A stretch of DNA of 41,110 bases from Spirochaetota bacterium. GTDB lineage: Bacteria > Spirochaetota > UBA4802 > UBA5550. Of this stretch, positions 33,966 to 41,059 are shown piece by piece (position 1 is the first letter of the stretch; each line of letters begins with the position of its first letter). The notes beneath the pieces were generated by a model. The model had not been told where the DNA came from. It worked only from the letters and a program-made list of their open reading frames with translations, and did not search any database. The DNA lies in assembly GCA_012730035.1 (NCBI GenBank), contig JAAYBQ010000103.1:1-41110 (forward strand). The letters run 5' to 3'. The position numbers were made by a program, and so were the translations under genes.

Positions 33966-35209
33966 TGCACATTAACCCCCAGGGCGGCAAGATGTTCGTA
34001 AAATTCATGGTACGACTTGTCTATGCTCTCTGCGTGGTCAATCACAACGGGCCCTTCTGCCCCGAGTGCTGCGATCGCGCAGGCCATTGCTATTCTGTGG
34101 TCTCCATGCGAATCGGTAGTTCCGCCGGTTACGCGTGAACCTTTTATTACCATGCAGTCACCGTCAAGTTCAATGTTGCCGTTAAGTCTGCCCAGTTCAT
34201 TTTTTATTACGGCCCCCCTGTCGCTCTCTTTGTGCGTCAGCCTGCGTGCGCCTCGCAGCAGTGTTGTGCCTTCGCAGTACATGGCAAGCGCCGCCAGAGG
34301 CGGGAAGAGGTCCGGGCATTCGGCTGCATCGAACTCGAAGCCTTTAAGAGTTGAATGCGCGGCGGTGACGTATCCCTCACCCTCTGTTATATCCGCGCCT
34401 GCCAGCCTGAGTGCGTCAACAATTCTTCTGTCGGGCTGAAGCGAAAGGTTGTTAAGACCCGTGACACGCACCTGGCCCCTGATGGCGCCCGCGCATAGAA
34501 GAAACGCTGCGCCGCTCCAGTCTCCCTCTATGCAGATATCTGCGGGAACAAAAGCCTGGCGCCCCCTGATTTTGAACAGGTTGTAATTGCTGTTCTCAAC
34601 GCTGACTGAAAAGTGGTTTAACACCTTCAGTGTTATGTCTATGTACTGCCTGCTCTGTAAATTGTTAACGCTGATTAAGCTGTCCTCCTCCGCAGAGGGG
34701 AGCGCCATGAGGAGCCCGGTAAGGAACTGTGAGCTGAGGCTGCCGTCAATAACGGTTGATCCCCCCTTAAGCTTCGATGATACCTCAATTGGCAAAAAAC
34801 CGTTCTGTGATTTTACAGATGCGCCAAGATCGGATAATGACTCTTCGATTGTCGAGACCGGCCGCTTCAGAAGGCTACCCCTGCCTGTGAGTGTCATCTG
34901 GCGGCCCGTAAGAGCCGCTATGGGTGTAAACATCCTGACTCCCAAACCTGACTCTCCGCAGTCAAGTACTGAAACCGCGGGGTTGATCCCGCCGTCTATA
35001 ATGACGCGGTCCGATGATACGTGAACAGCTGCGCCGAGAGCTTCGGCAATACCGAGTGCAGCCCTTGAGTCATCGCAGAAACTTGGATTGGTAATAGTGG
35101 TGCGGCCGTTCGCGATCAGGGCAGCGGCAACAGCCCTCTGCATTTCACTCTTTGACGCGGGGGCAGCCTGAGTGCCGCGTGCCTCAGAGGGCGAGATTGA
35201 TTTCTTCAT
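33962..35209 (-). CDS. aroA: 5-enolpyruvylshikimate-3-phosphate synthase
   Basis: This 415-aa enzyme joins PEP to shikimate 3-phosphate; it is the target family of glyphosate. Motifs: PASKSEMQRAVAAALIANG (PEP/S3P-binding Lys and Arg), CGESGLGVRMF (in place of the common GNSGTTxR), RGSLLKRPV, QFLTGLLMALP, DWSGAAFLL, DLFPPLAALA, LTHKESDR and DHRIAMA. The CGESGLGVR loop is an unusual version of the conserved N/G-A/S-G-T loop; whether it changes glyphosate response cannot be said. GGAG lies 7-8 bases before ATG 35209, and the start overlaps the end of the aroE-aroK fusion by 26 bases, the largest overlap in the operon. Confidence 0.95.
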   Translation of the reverse strand: MKKSISPSEARGTQAAPASKSEMQRAVAAALIANGRTTITNPSFCDDSRAALGIAEALGAAVHVSSDRVIIDGGINPAVSVLDCGESGLGVRMFTPIAALTGRQMTLTGRGSLLKRPVSTIEESLSDLGASVKSQNGFLPIEVSSKLKGGSTVIDGSLSSQFLTGLLMALPSAEEDSLISVNNLQSRQYIDITLKVLNHFSVSVENSNYNLFKIRGRQAFVPADICIEGDWSGAAFLLCAGAIRGQVRVTGLNNLSLQPDRRIVDALRLAGADITEGEGYVTAAHSTLKGFEFDAAECPDLFPPLAALAMYCEGTTLLRGARRLTHKESDRGAVIKNELGRLNGNIELDGDCMVIKGSRVTGGTTDSHGDHRIAMACAIAALGAEGPVVIDHAESIDKSYHEFYEHLAALGVNVQ

Positions 35210-36491
35210 TTATATGCTCCGCTGTATGTTCGGGATTTACTTCAGATATTACCATCGCAGTGCAGGTCTGCGCGTACAATGGTTTCCGTTTTTCAAAAAG
35301 TTCATGCGCCTTTCTCTCCCTGTTTTCAACAGCGAGCAGGGGCCTGCTATTGTCAGTTATGCGGTTAAGTGATTCACGGGCCGATGTGTAGAGCCAGAAG
35401 CATCCGGTCTCTGCTGTTAGAAAATCGCGGTTTTCCTTTCGCAGGACAATGCCCCCTCCGCATGAAATAATAATGTTTTCAAGACCTTTCAGGGATAACA
35501 GGGTTTCAGTTTCTATCTCCCTGAACCTATCCTCGCCTATTGTGGTGAATATTTCGGGTATGGTCATATTCATTCGCTTCTGGATAAGCTCGTCGGTGTC
35601 GATAAATTCCATGTTCCGCATGCGCGCAAGCTCCCTTCCTGCTGAACTTTTACCGGAACCCATAAATCCTATAAGCGATATGTTTTTCTTTAATGACCGG
35701 GCGTGAGACAGTCCCCGCTTCATAAGTTCAGGTAAGGGAGTAATGCCTGTAAAGAGCCTGCATGCCGGTATAGCCTGGCGGACAAGCCATTCCTCGCCCG
35801 GAATAAAATTAAGGCCGAGCTTTGCGGAAGCGGACTCGTAGCGCGATTTTTTGTACGACGCGTCCATTACAAATGTGCCAGGCTTCATGGCCGAGATGTC
35901 AAGTTGTTCAGCCTCGTACGGTATAGCCGCAACAAAGATGTCCGCGGATGGAGTGTAGTCATGAATGTTCGCGAGAATGTCATGCCTGCAGCCTGTTTTG
36001 CGCGCCGCAGCTTCAGCCTCGGCAGGTGTAATGTTCAGTATAACAACATCTGCACCTCTGGACCGGGCGCCCCATGCCGCTGCCACGCCGGCGCCGCCGG
36101 CGCCGGCAATAACTGTTTTTTTACCCTTTATGCTCCCGGCATGGGCCTCAAGCGCCTCCGCAACTCCGGTAAAATCCGTATTGTAGCCTTTAAGCGTACC
36201 GTTTGATGAAACCACGGTGTTGACAGATTCAAGCCTTGCCGCGTCACCTGAGAGCATGTTCAAATGTCCTGCTATATCGAACTTGAATGGAGCGGTTACA
36301 TTCATGCCGCTAAAGCCCGCTTCGCGCATAAGACGCGCCGCATCAGCAGCGTCGCGCACCGCGACACGTATGTAAGAAGCGTCAACGCGGTATTCAGAGA
36401 ACACCTCGCGGAACATGAGCGGACTTTTGCTGTGAAGAACCGGGTTGCCTGTAACCCCGAATATTTTGTGTTCCGCGCTTTTTAGCATCAT
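35184..36491 (-). CDS. aroE-aroK: Shikimate dehydrogenase-shikimate kinase fusion
   Basis: A single 435-aa chain carries two consecutive steps. Residues 1-265 are shikimate dehydrogenase: SKSPLMF near the N terminus, catalytic Lys70 in GMNVTAPFK, Asp106 in GYNTDFTG, and the NADP loop GAGGAG (130-135). Residues ~270-435 are shikimate kinase: Walker A GFMGSGKSS (275-283), shikimate-binding DTDELIQKRM, the glycine triad CGGGIV, and the lid Arg in ITDNSRPLL and FEKRKPLY. Shikimate made by the first half would be used by the second. No stop or frameshift separates them. Two ATGs (36491, 36488) are possible starts; the first overlaps the aroD stop as ATGA. Confidence 0.95.
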   Translation of the reverse strand: MMLKSAEHKIFGVTGNPVLHSKSPLMFREVFSEYRVDASYIRVAVRDAADAARLMREAGFSGMNVTAPFKFDIAGHLNMLSGDAARLESVNTVVSSNGTLKGYNTDFTGVAEALEAHAGSIKGKKTVIAGAGGAGVAAAWGARSRGADVVILNITPAEAEAAARKTGCRHDILANIHDYTPSADIFVAAIPYEAEQLDISAMKPGTFVMDASYKKSRYESASAKLGLNFIPGEEWLVRQAIPACRLFTGITPLPELMKRGLSHARSLKKNISLIGFMGSGKSSAGRELARMRNMEFIDTDELIQKRMNMTIPEIFTTIGEDRFREIETETLLSLKGLENIIISCGGGIVLRKENRDFLTAETGCFWLYTSARESLNRITDNSRPLLAVENRERKAHELFEKRKPLYAQTCTAMVISEVNPEHTAEHINEEINLAL

Positions 36492-37129
36492 GCTTCCGAC
36501 ATCATGCTTATGATATTTTTTAGCGTGGAAGCATCTATCTGCCCGGGCGCGGTCCTGCGGCTTTTGTCATTGGCTGCGTAAGTAAAGGGGGCGCCGAGCA
36601 GAGTCGCCGCTATCCTGGTTATTCGTCCCAGTTCGCCCATTCCTATGGATATAACATTTTTATTAAGGCTGTATATCGAGAGGAGCCGGGCATTGTCCTC
36701 GATTGAATTGACCCGGCATGATATTTTTGCTATGTCCGGGCTGCTCTCAAGACACCAGTTAAGAACCTGTTCAAGTTCCCTCATAACCGGAGTCTTTACA
36801 AAGTCATGGTATGAGGTGATTACTTTGCAACCGTACTTTCTTGCTGCTTTTATTATTTCATCTTTGAAAAGATCACCTGTTTCAACTTCAATATCAACGT
36901 ATGCTGCGCCCGAGCGGATGGCAAGTAGAAGTGTTCCTATCCTGGTTGATTCGGAAACACCTTCTGAGGGCCTGTACGTGGCAATGGTTTTACCCTTTGC
37001 TGAAAAGAGAGACTTGATGTCATCGCTGCCAAGTTTGAGCCTGTCTATACGCACTTCGCAAAGTTCGTTAGCGTTTACTATTTCTGCCGCCTCTGCTGCT
37101 GTTACGTCGGCAATACTAATACATATCAT
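36488..37129 (-). CDS. aroD: 3-dehydroquinate dehydratase, type I
   Basis: This 213-aa type I enzyme dehydrates 3-dehydroquinate via a Schiff base. Motifs: ELCEVRIDRL (substrate-binding Glu and Arg), VITSYHDF with the catalytic His108, DIAKIS with the Schiff-base Lys135, GELGRITR and a C-terminal APGQIDA. Somewhat smaller than E. coli AroD (252 aa) but complete in active-site residues. Overlaps aroB and the aroE-aroK fusion by 4 bases each. Confidence 0.94.
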   Translation of the reverse strand: MICISIADVTAAEAAEIVNANELCEVRIDRLKLGSDDIKSLFSAKGKTIATYRPSEGVSESTRIGTLLLAIRSGAAYVDIEVETGDLFKDEIIKAARKYGCKVITSYHDFVKTPVMRELEQVLNWCLESSPDIAKISCRVNSIEDNARLLSIYSLNKNVISIGMGELGRITRIAATLLGAPFTYAANDKSRRTAPGQIDASTLKNIISMMSEA

Positions 37130-38190
37130 AGATAATTTTCTCCAGTGGTAATATGTTCCCTTATCAGTCCGTCCAGATCAGAAAGGCTGATATCCCGGAC
37201 AACGGGTCTGCCTGTGCCTTCAAGCAGCACAAACTTAACCGAGCTGCCATCCCTTTTCTTGTCGCTCGCGGCAGCCTCTGCAAGCCTTGCCGAATCTGCA
37301 GCAGCGGCAGTATCATAAAGTCCTGATGGAAGCCCGAAGAATTTAAGCATCGACAATATCCGTTCCGATTGAGCGTTGTCGATCAGCCCGAACTTTTGCG
37401 ACATGAAGAGCGAAAAACCTATACCCGCTGCCACGGCATGCCCGTGCGCCACGCCATGGACCTTCTCGAGGGCATGGCCCGCGGTATGGCCCAGGTTAAG
37501 AATCCTGCGCAGGCCGGTCTCTCTTTCGTCCATGGTCACGACCGAAGCCTTGAACTGTGCGCACCTGTAGACTGCTTCTTCCACAGCCGAAGCGTCGCGT
37601 TCCCTGAGCGGCTCCCTGTGCTGCCAGACAAAATCGAAAAGGCCCGAATTCTCAAGGCATGCGGTCTTGACAAGTTCGGCCATGCCGTTCCTGTACTCCT
37701 CCTCTTCGAGTGTGGCGAGCATTGAATGGTCGCATATTACAAAGCGGGGCTGGCAGAATACTCCTGCCATGTTCTTGAGCCTGTCTATGTTCACGCCGTT
37801 TTTACCGCCCACACTCGCGTCAACCTGGGCGAGAAGCGTGGTAGAAACAAAACCGAAATCGAGCCCGCGCATAAAGATCGACGCAGCGAAACCGGTGATG
37901 TCGCTTACTATTCCGCCCCCAATGCCCGTAATAAATGTATTCCTGTCCGCGCCCAGCGAAATGAATTCCCTGATTATCTCTTCCACGGTGGCAAGGGTCT
38001 TGATCCCCTCGCCAGTACCGATCACAATGGCAGGTATGCCTTTAAACCGGTCGGCGTAGAGCCTGTGAACATTTGTGTCTGTAACAATTATGTTTTTTGA
38101 CGGGTCCGCATACCCTGCCAGGTCGTCAATAGATCCGCCCGCGTAAACAGTTGAAAGCCTGTTTTCGAGATTGATCTTTATCTCTCTCAA
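37126..38190 (-). CDS. aroB: 3-dehydroquinate synthase
   Basis: This 354-aa NAD- and metal-dependent enzyme cyclises DAHP to 3-dehydroquinate. The nucleotide-binding GIGGGIVSD (residues ~89-97) is followed by the family block [19 protein letters not shown] and, in the C-terminal metal domain, [26 protein letters not shown] and HGHAVAAGI with the metal His residues. Normal length. ATGA overlaps on both sides with aroF and aroD. Confidence 0.97.
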   Translation of the reverse strand: MREIKINLENRLSTVYAGGSIDDLAGYADPSKNIIVTDTNVHRLYADRFKGIPAIVIGTGEGIKTLATVEEIIREFISLGADRNTFITGIGGGIVSDITGFAASIFMRGLDFGFVSTTLLAQVDASVGGKNGVNIDRLKNMAGVFCQPRFVICDHSMLATLEEEEYRNGMAELVKTACLENSGLFDFVWQHREPLRERDASAVEEAVYRCAQFKASVVTMDERETGLRRILNLGHTAGHALEKVHGVAHGHAVAAGIGFSLFMSQKFGLIDNAQSERILSMLKFFGLPSGLYDTAAAADSARLAEAAASDKKRDGSSVKFVLLEGTGRPVVRDISLSDLDGLIREHITTGENYL

Positions 38191-39029
38191 TGACGACCTC
38201 CGATAATGCTCGGCCCGATTTCGGTATCCATGAACTTTTTAAGTTTGAGCACCTTCTCCATAAGGTGGCTGAACTGTGACGGCGTAAGCTGCTGGTCCGC
38301 GTCACTCTTTGCCTCTGCCGGGTTTATGTGAACCTCAATGAGGATGCCGTCAGCACCTGCAGCGACAGCGGCAAGGCTCATGGATTCAATAAGGCTCAGT
38401 TTACCCGTGCCGTGTGACGGGTCAACCATAATAGGCAGGTGTGTCATCTCTTTCATGGCCGGGATAATGGAAAGGTCGAGCGTGTTCCTTGTGTACGTCT
38501 CGAAGGTTCTGATTCCGCGTTCGCACAATATAACGTTGGGGTTACCCTCTGCCAGTATGTACTCCGCGCAGCTCAGCAGTTCCCTGAACGTGGAGTGCAT
38601 TCCCCGCTTAAGCAGAATCGGTTTGTTTGACTTGCCGACCTCTTTAAGCAGGGAAAAGTTCTGCATGTTGCGCGCGCCTATCTGCAGAATGTCCGCGTAT
38701 TCGCATACCCACGAAACATCCCGCGGGTCAATAACCTCTGTCACTACGGGCAGACCTGTTTTAAGCTTTGCCTTTTCAAGTATCTTCAGCCCTTTAAGGC
38801 CCAGGCCCTGGAAGTCGTAGGGCGAGGTCCTTGGTTTGAACGCTCCGCCGCGTATCATGTTGCCGTGGGCTTTCTTCACAGCCTCTGCTGTCTTCATTGT
38901 CTGCTCTTCGCTCTCGACGCTGCACGGGCCTGCGATCACCACAAAGTCTTTGCCGATGACGCTGTTGCCCACCTTGATTTCGGTCCTTTTACCCGATTCT
39001 TCGAGTTTAACCAGTTTCAGATTCTTCAT
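38187..39029 (-). CDS. aroF: DAHP synthase, short type I-beta form without regulatory domain
   Basis: This 280-aa enzyme condenses PEP and erythrose 4-phosphate, the entry step of the pathway. It is of the KDO8P-synthase-like I-beta type: [10 protein letters not shown] with metal-ligand Cys36, [56 protein letters not shown] and [17 protein letters not shown]. Only ~30 residues precede the catalytic core, so the ACT-like N-terminal domain that gives Tyr/Phe feedback in longer members is missing, and there is no fused chorismate mutase. GGGAGAGG lies 11 bases before the ATG, just beyond the leader terminator. First structural gene of the operon. Confidence 0.96.
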   Translation of the reverse strand: MKNLKLVKLEESGKRTEIKVGNSVIGKDFVVIAGPCSVESEEQTMKTAEAVKKAHGNMIRGGAFKPRTSPYDFQGLGLKGLKILEKAKLKTGLPVVTEVIDPRDVSWVCEYADILQIGARNMQNFSLLKEVGKSNKPILLKRGMHSTFRELLSCAEYILAEGNPNVILCERGIRTFETYTRNTLDLSIIPAMKEMTHLPIMVDPSHGTGKLSLIESMSLAAVAAGADGILIEVHINPAEAKSDADQQLTPSQFSHLMEKVLKLKKFMDTEIGPSIIGGRH

Positions 39030-39056
39030 TTTTTTATCTACCTCTCCCTGTTTGCC

Positions 39057-39090
39057 AAAAAAAAGACCCTTTGCGTTTTATCAAAGGGTC
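39057..39090 (-). terminator. Leader terminator (attenuator) before aroF
   Basis: Read leftward, GACCCTTTG (39090-39082) pairs perfectly with CAAAGGGTC (39073-39065) around an 8-nt loop, and eight T follow (39064-39057). It stands between the leader peptide and the aroF ribosome binding site, so termination here would silence all eight genes. Confidence 0.88.
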
Positions 39091-39121
39091 CTTTTGCTCT
39101 GTATGCTTATGATAAAACCGC
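39073..39121 (-). promoter_or_regulatory. Antiterminator pairing partners of the aro attenuator
   Basis: GTTTTATCA (39118-39110), just after the leader stop codon, is perfectly complementary to TGATAAAAC (39083-39075), which is the terminator loop plus the last two bases of its 5' arm. With one bulged G, two more pairs (C39120-G39074, G39121-C39073) reach into the 3' arm. The two folds cannot coexist. A ribosome at the leader stop would cover the first segment and favour termination; one stalled at the aromatic codons would leave it free. Confidence 0.75.
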
Positions 39122-39122
39122 G

Positions 39123-39233
39123 CTACGCTGATATGTGGCTTCCGTAAAAATAAAAATAGTAATAACCGTAGTTCAGAGACTGCGGTCCGGATGCGTATTG
39201 CGCTGCTGCGATCTGTTTTACAAGGCTTTTCAT
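39123..39233 (-). CDS. Tyr/Phe-rich leader peptide of the aromatic operon
   Basis: A 36-codon frame, ATG at 39233-39231 and TAG at 39125-39123, starts MKSLVKQIAAAQYASG and carries YGYYYFYFY at residues 22-30 (39170-39144): eight aromatic residues in nine, with seven Tyr and two Phe overall and no Trp. Such a run is the hallmark of a peptide whose translation gauges charged tRNA. The ribosome binding site is weak (only AAAAG near the ATG), and the predicted 5' leader is short. It lies between a promoter-like TTGACA and the attenuator. An overlapping longer frame in another register has no such pattern. Confidence 0.85.
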   Translation of the reverse strand: MKSLVKQIAAAQYASGPQSLNYGYYYFYFYGSHISA

Positions 39234-39251
39234 GGCTTTTAACTGAAAACA

Positions 39252-39281
39252 TAGATATCCGCCGACTGAATGGTCTGTCAA
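39252..39281 (-). promoter_or_regulatory. Candidate promoter of the aromatic operon
   Basis: TTGACA (39281-39276, perfect -35) is followed after 18 bases by TATCTA (39257-39252), a poor -10 match (3 of 6). Transcription would begin near 39245, about a dozen bases before the leader ATG. The -35 is convincing; the -10 is not. Confidence 0.5.
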
Positions 39282-39305
39282 ACATTTTTTTGGATTTTTT
39301 AAAAA

Positions 39306-39323
39306 AAAGAATAATTATTCTTT
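39306..39323. promoter_or_regulatory. 18-bp perfect AT-rich palindrome upstream of the aro promoter
   Basis: AAAGAATAATTATTCTTT is its own reverse complement and lies 24 bases upstream of the -35 hexamer. It could be a dimeric repressor or activator site. Read leftward it is followed by more T (39305-39301), so it might also serve as a weak terminator for the SH3 gene upstream. Confidence 0.45.
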
Positions 39324-39360
39324 AAAACAGATTTTGGAGAAACATGGCGATTTGTTATCC

Positions 39361-39386
39361 TTCACCGCCGAAGGCGGCGGGGTGAA
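39361..39386. other. GC-rich intergenic hairpin
   Basis: TTCACCGCCG (39361-39370) can pair with CGGC and GGTGAA on the other side, with a 2-nt bulge and a 4-nt loop. Neither strand continues into a T-run, so it is not a standard terminator. It may be a dispersed repeat remnant. Confidence 0.4.
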
Positions 39387-39439
39387 TAAAAAAACCAGTA
39401 TCTGTTCAATCAATAATTAAGAAACAGGAGCCTGTTTTC

Positions 39440-39483
39440 GACGGACAGATGACGGACACATGACGGACAGATGACGGACAGAT
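39440..39483. repeat. 11-bp tandem repeat, four units
   Basis: GACGGACAGAT is repeated head to tail four times with one change (second unit GACGGACACAT). The period is close to one helical turn, so identical faces are presented on the same side of the DNA. It lies between the SH3 gene's stop and the aro promoter, ~160 bases upstream of the latter. Confidence 0.85.
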
Positions 39484-39542
39484 AAGACCATGATCTGCAA
39501 AGAGTGCCTTTACGGTTCTGCGAACACGCTAACGTACTGTGA

Positions 39543-40616
39543 TCAATCTGCATAAGAAAAATCATGATCCACAGTCTCTATTGAAGATTTATTGAGCTTT
39601 AAAATTTTATACCCGCTGTACCCTGAATGTGGTAACCATTCTTTTACATATAATAAGATATTATCTCCCGCCTTCAGTGCTGTGATAATATTTCCGTTTG
39701 AAGAATAAGCTAAAGACAATCCAGTCAGTATTAAAAATCCGTTATAATAATCCTCCCTGGAATCTTTACTTTTAAAACTGAACAGGAAGACATCGGGGAG
39801 TGAATCAATACTTTTAACTGTCTGAACAAATTTCGAAGTGATGGCGGTGGCTATTTCGTTTTTACTGCGTTCGTTGTTCAAACTGATAATAATTTCTGAT
39901 TCAGGGAGCAGCTGGTTTAGCTCATCTTTTGTAATGGGCATTGTGGAATCGGTCATTGGAACAATTTTAATATCTGTACCCAGTTGATTTTTGCATTCCC
40001 TGTTATCGACAATCAGAGAACCTGCAGTATTTTTTTTAAGTTTGTATTCAATGTGAAATAAACCAGTGTAGTCTGAGGATATAAGATATAAACCGTTCAC
40101 TTCGTCAGTATAAATTCCCGTGTCTGTGATTACAGAGACAGAATCTCCGGGCAGCAGGCGTGGCAGAAACTTCAGCTCTGCAAGAGATATGGGTCGCTCT
40201 GAATTCGTATTATCCGTATCCGGCCGGGGTTCATTGACTGTAATAATTTCAGAATTATGTATTGCATAGCCTTTATAGAAATAAAAAACAGGCCGTGCTT
40301 TTCCCATCGGCCTTATGTATGCACCAAAGACCCATCCGGTTCTTCCCGCATTTCTGATTTCGTACCAGTTTGAAGTTATGGAATTAATTGTATCTACATC
40401 GTCAGATTTTCTGATCACTTCAACTTCATCCCTGAATTTCAGGAGAAAAACAGGCTTGCTGTTTAAATCGGGCTTTTCCCTTGCGTTAAGGCCTTTTAAA
40501 CTGATGACAAACTGTTTCTTTTCGAATTCAACGGCTTTTTTTTTGTCACATCCCGCAGTGCATATAATTATAGCGGTCAGTATAAGCGATAAAATATTGA
40601 ATCCTTTTATCCGCAT
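39543..40616 (-). CDS. SH3-domain lipoprotein
   Basis: This 357-aa lipoprotein has a lipobox CTAGC (Cys ~23). Residues ~36-105 form a bacterial SH3 domain: LKGLNAREKPDLNSKPVFLLKFRDEV, then SNWYEIRNAGRTGWVFGAYI, the standard SH3b layout that often binds cell wall. The remaining 250 residues are beta-rich with no recognised motif. The gene is AT-rich compared with the aromatic operon next to it. It stands alone, upstream of the operon's control region and reading toward it. Likely a surface or periplasmic wall-associated protein. Confidence 0.85.
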   Translation of the reverse strand: MRIKGFNILSLILTAIIICTAGCDKKKAVEFEKKQFVISLKGLNAREKPDLNSKPVFLLKFRDEVEVIRKSDDVDTINSITSNWYEIRNAGRTGWVFGAYIRPMGKARPVFYFYKGYAIHNSEIITVNEPRPDTDNTNSERPISLAELKFLPRLLPGDSVSVITDTGIYTDEVNGLYLISSDYTGLFHIEYKLKKNTAGSLIVDNRECKNQLGTDIKIVPMTDSTMPITKDELNQLLPESEIIISLNNERSKNEIATAITSKFVQTVKSIDSLPDVFLFSFKSKDSREDYYNGFLILTGLSLAYSSNGNIITALKAGDNILLYVKEWLPHSGYSGYKILKLNKSSIETVDHDFSYAD

Positions 40617-40770
40617 GGTTCAAACCTTCAGTGCAGTATTTTTTTCAAATTAAATTTTTTTTCTAGTTTTACAAGAAATTTTTATATGATCTTCAGCAAT
40701 TCAGCATTTTAAGAAAAAAATCTTGATTAAATAAAAGTGTTTATATTGAATTATCCGGGAGGTATTAAGA

Positions 40771-40854
40771 ATGAAAGCTGCAATGAAGAACAAGATAATC
40801 ACCGAGATAAATGATGTACCTGACAGTTATGAGAAAGCTTGCGGAACCAGGTAA
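40771..40854 (+). pseudogene. Antitoxin N-terminal fragment
   Basis: A strong ribosome site (GGGAGG, ~8 bases upstream) leads into a 27-codon frame beginning MKAAMKNKIITEINDVPDSYEKA, which looks like the start of a small antitoxin ('IxEIxxxPDxYxxE'). It stops abruptly after ACGTR and overlaps the remnant toxin in another frame, so the middle and end of the antitoxin and the toxin start appear to be deleted. Confidence 0.5.
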
Positions 40855-41029
40855 TCCTGACCGGAAATTTAAAGACCATAAACTTATTGGAATATATAAG
40901 GGGCGCCGCGAATGCCATATCGCACCGGACTGGATGTTGATTTATCAGTACATCGGTGAAGATACAATTCTCTTTGAGAGGACGGGCATCCGAACTGTTT
41001 TAAAAATAGCATCTTATACAACATGTTAA
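40811..41029 (+). pseudogene. Degenerate YafQ-family toxin
   Basis: The frame encodes the C-terminal two-thirds of a RelE/YafQ-type mRNA interferase: FKDHKLIGIYKGRRECHIAPDWMLIYQY, including the DH, ECH and DW catalytic blocks. About 25 N-terminal residues are absent. The final block, usually RTGSHxxLF, reads RTGIRTVLK; in the next frame the same bases read H-P-N-C-F, so a small indel seems to have removed the last catalytic His. The toxin should be inactive. Confidence 0.7.
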
Positions 41030-41059
41030 TCCCCTGATAACCAGGCAGCAGGTTAAACA

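Noticed and set aside
33962-35209. aroA as a glyphosate-resistant (class II) EPSP synthase
   Set aside because: The loop CGESGLGVR is unusual, but I cannot assign class or sensitivity without alignment to characterised enzymes.
39034-39285. 83-codon leftward frame upstream of aroF as a protein gene
   Set aside because: It overlaps the Tyr/Phe leader peptide and both attenuator stems in another register, has no recognisable domain, and its start lies upstream of the likely transcription start.
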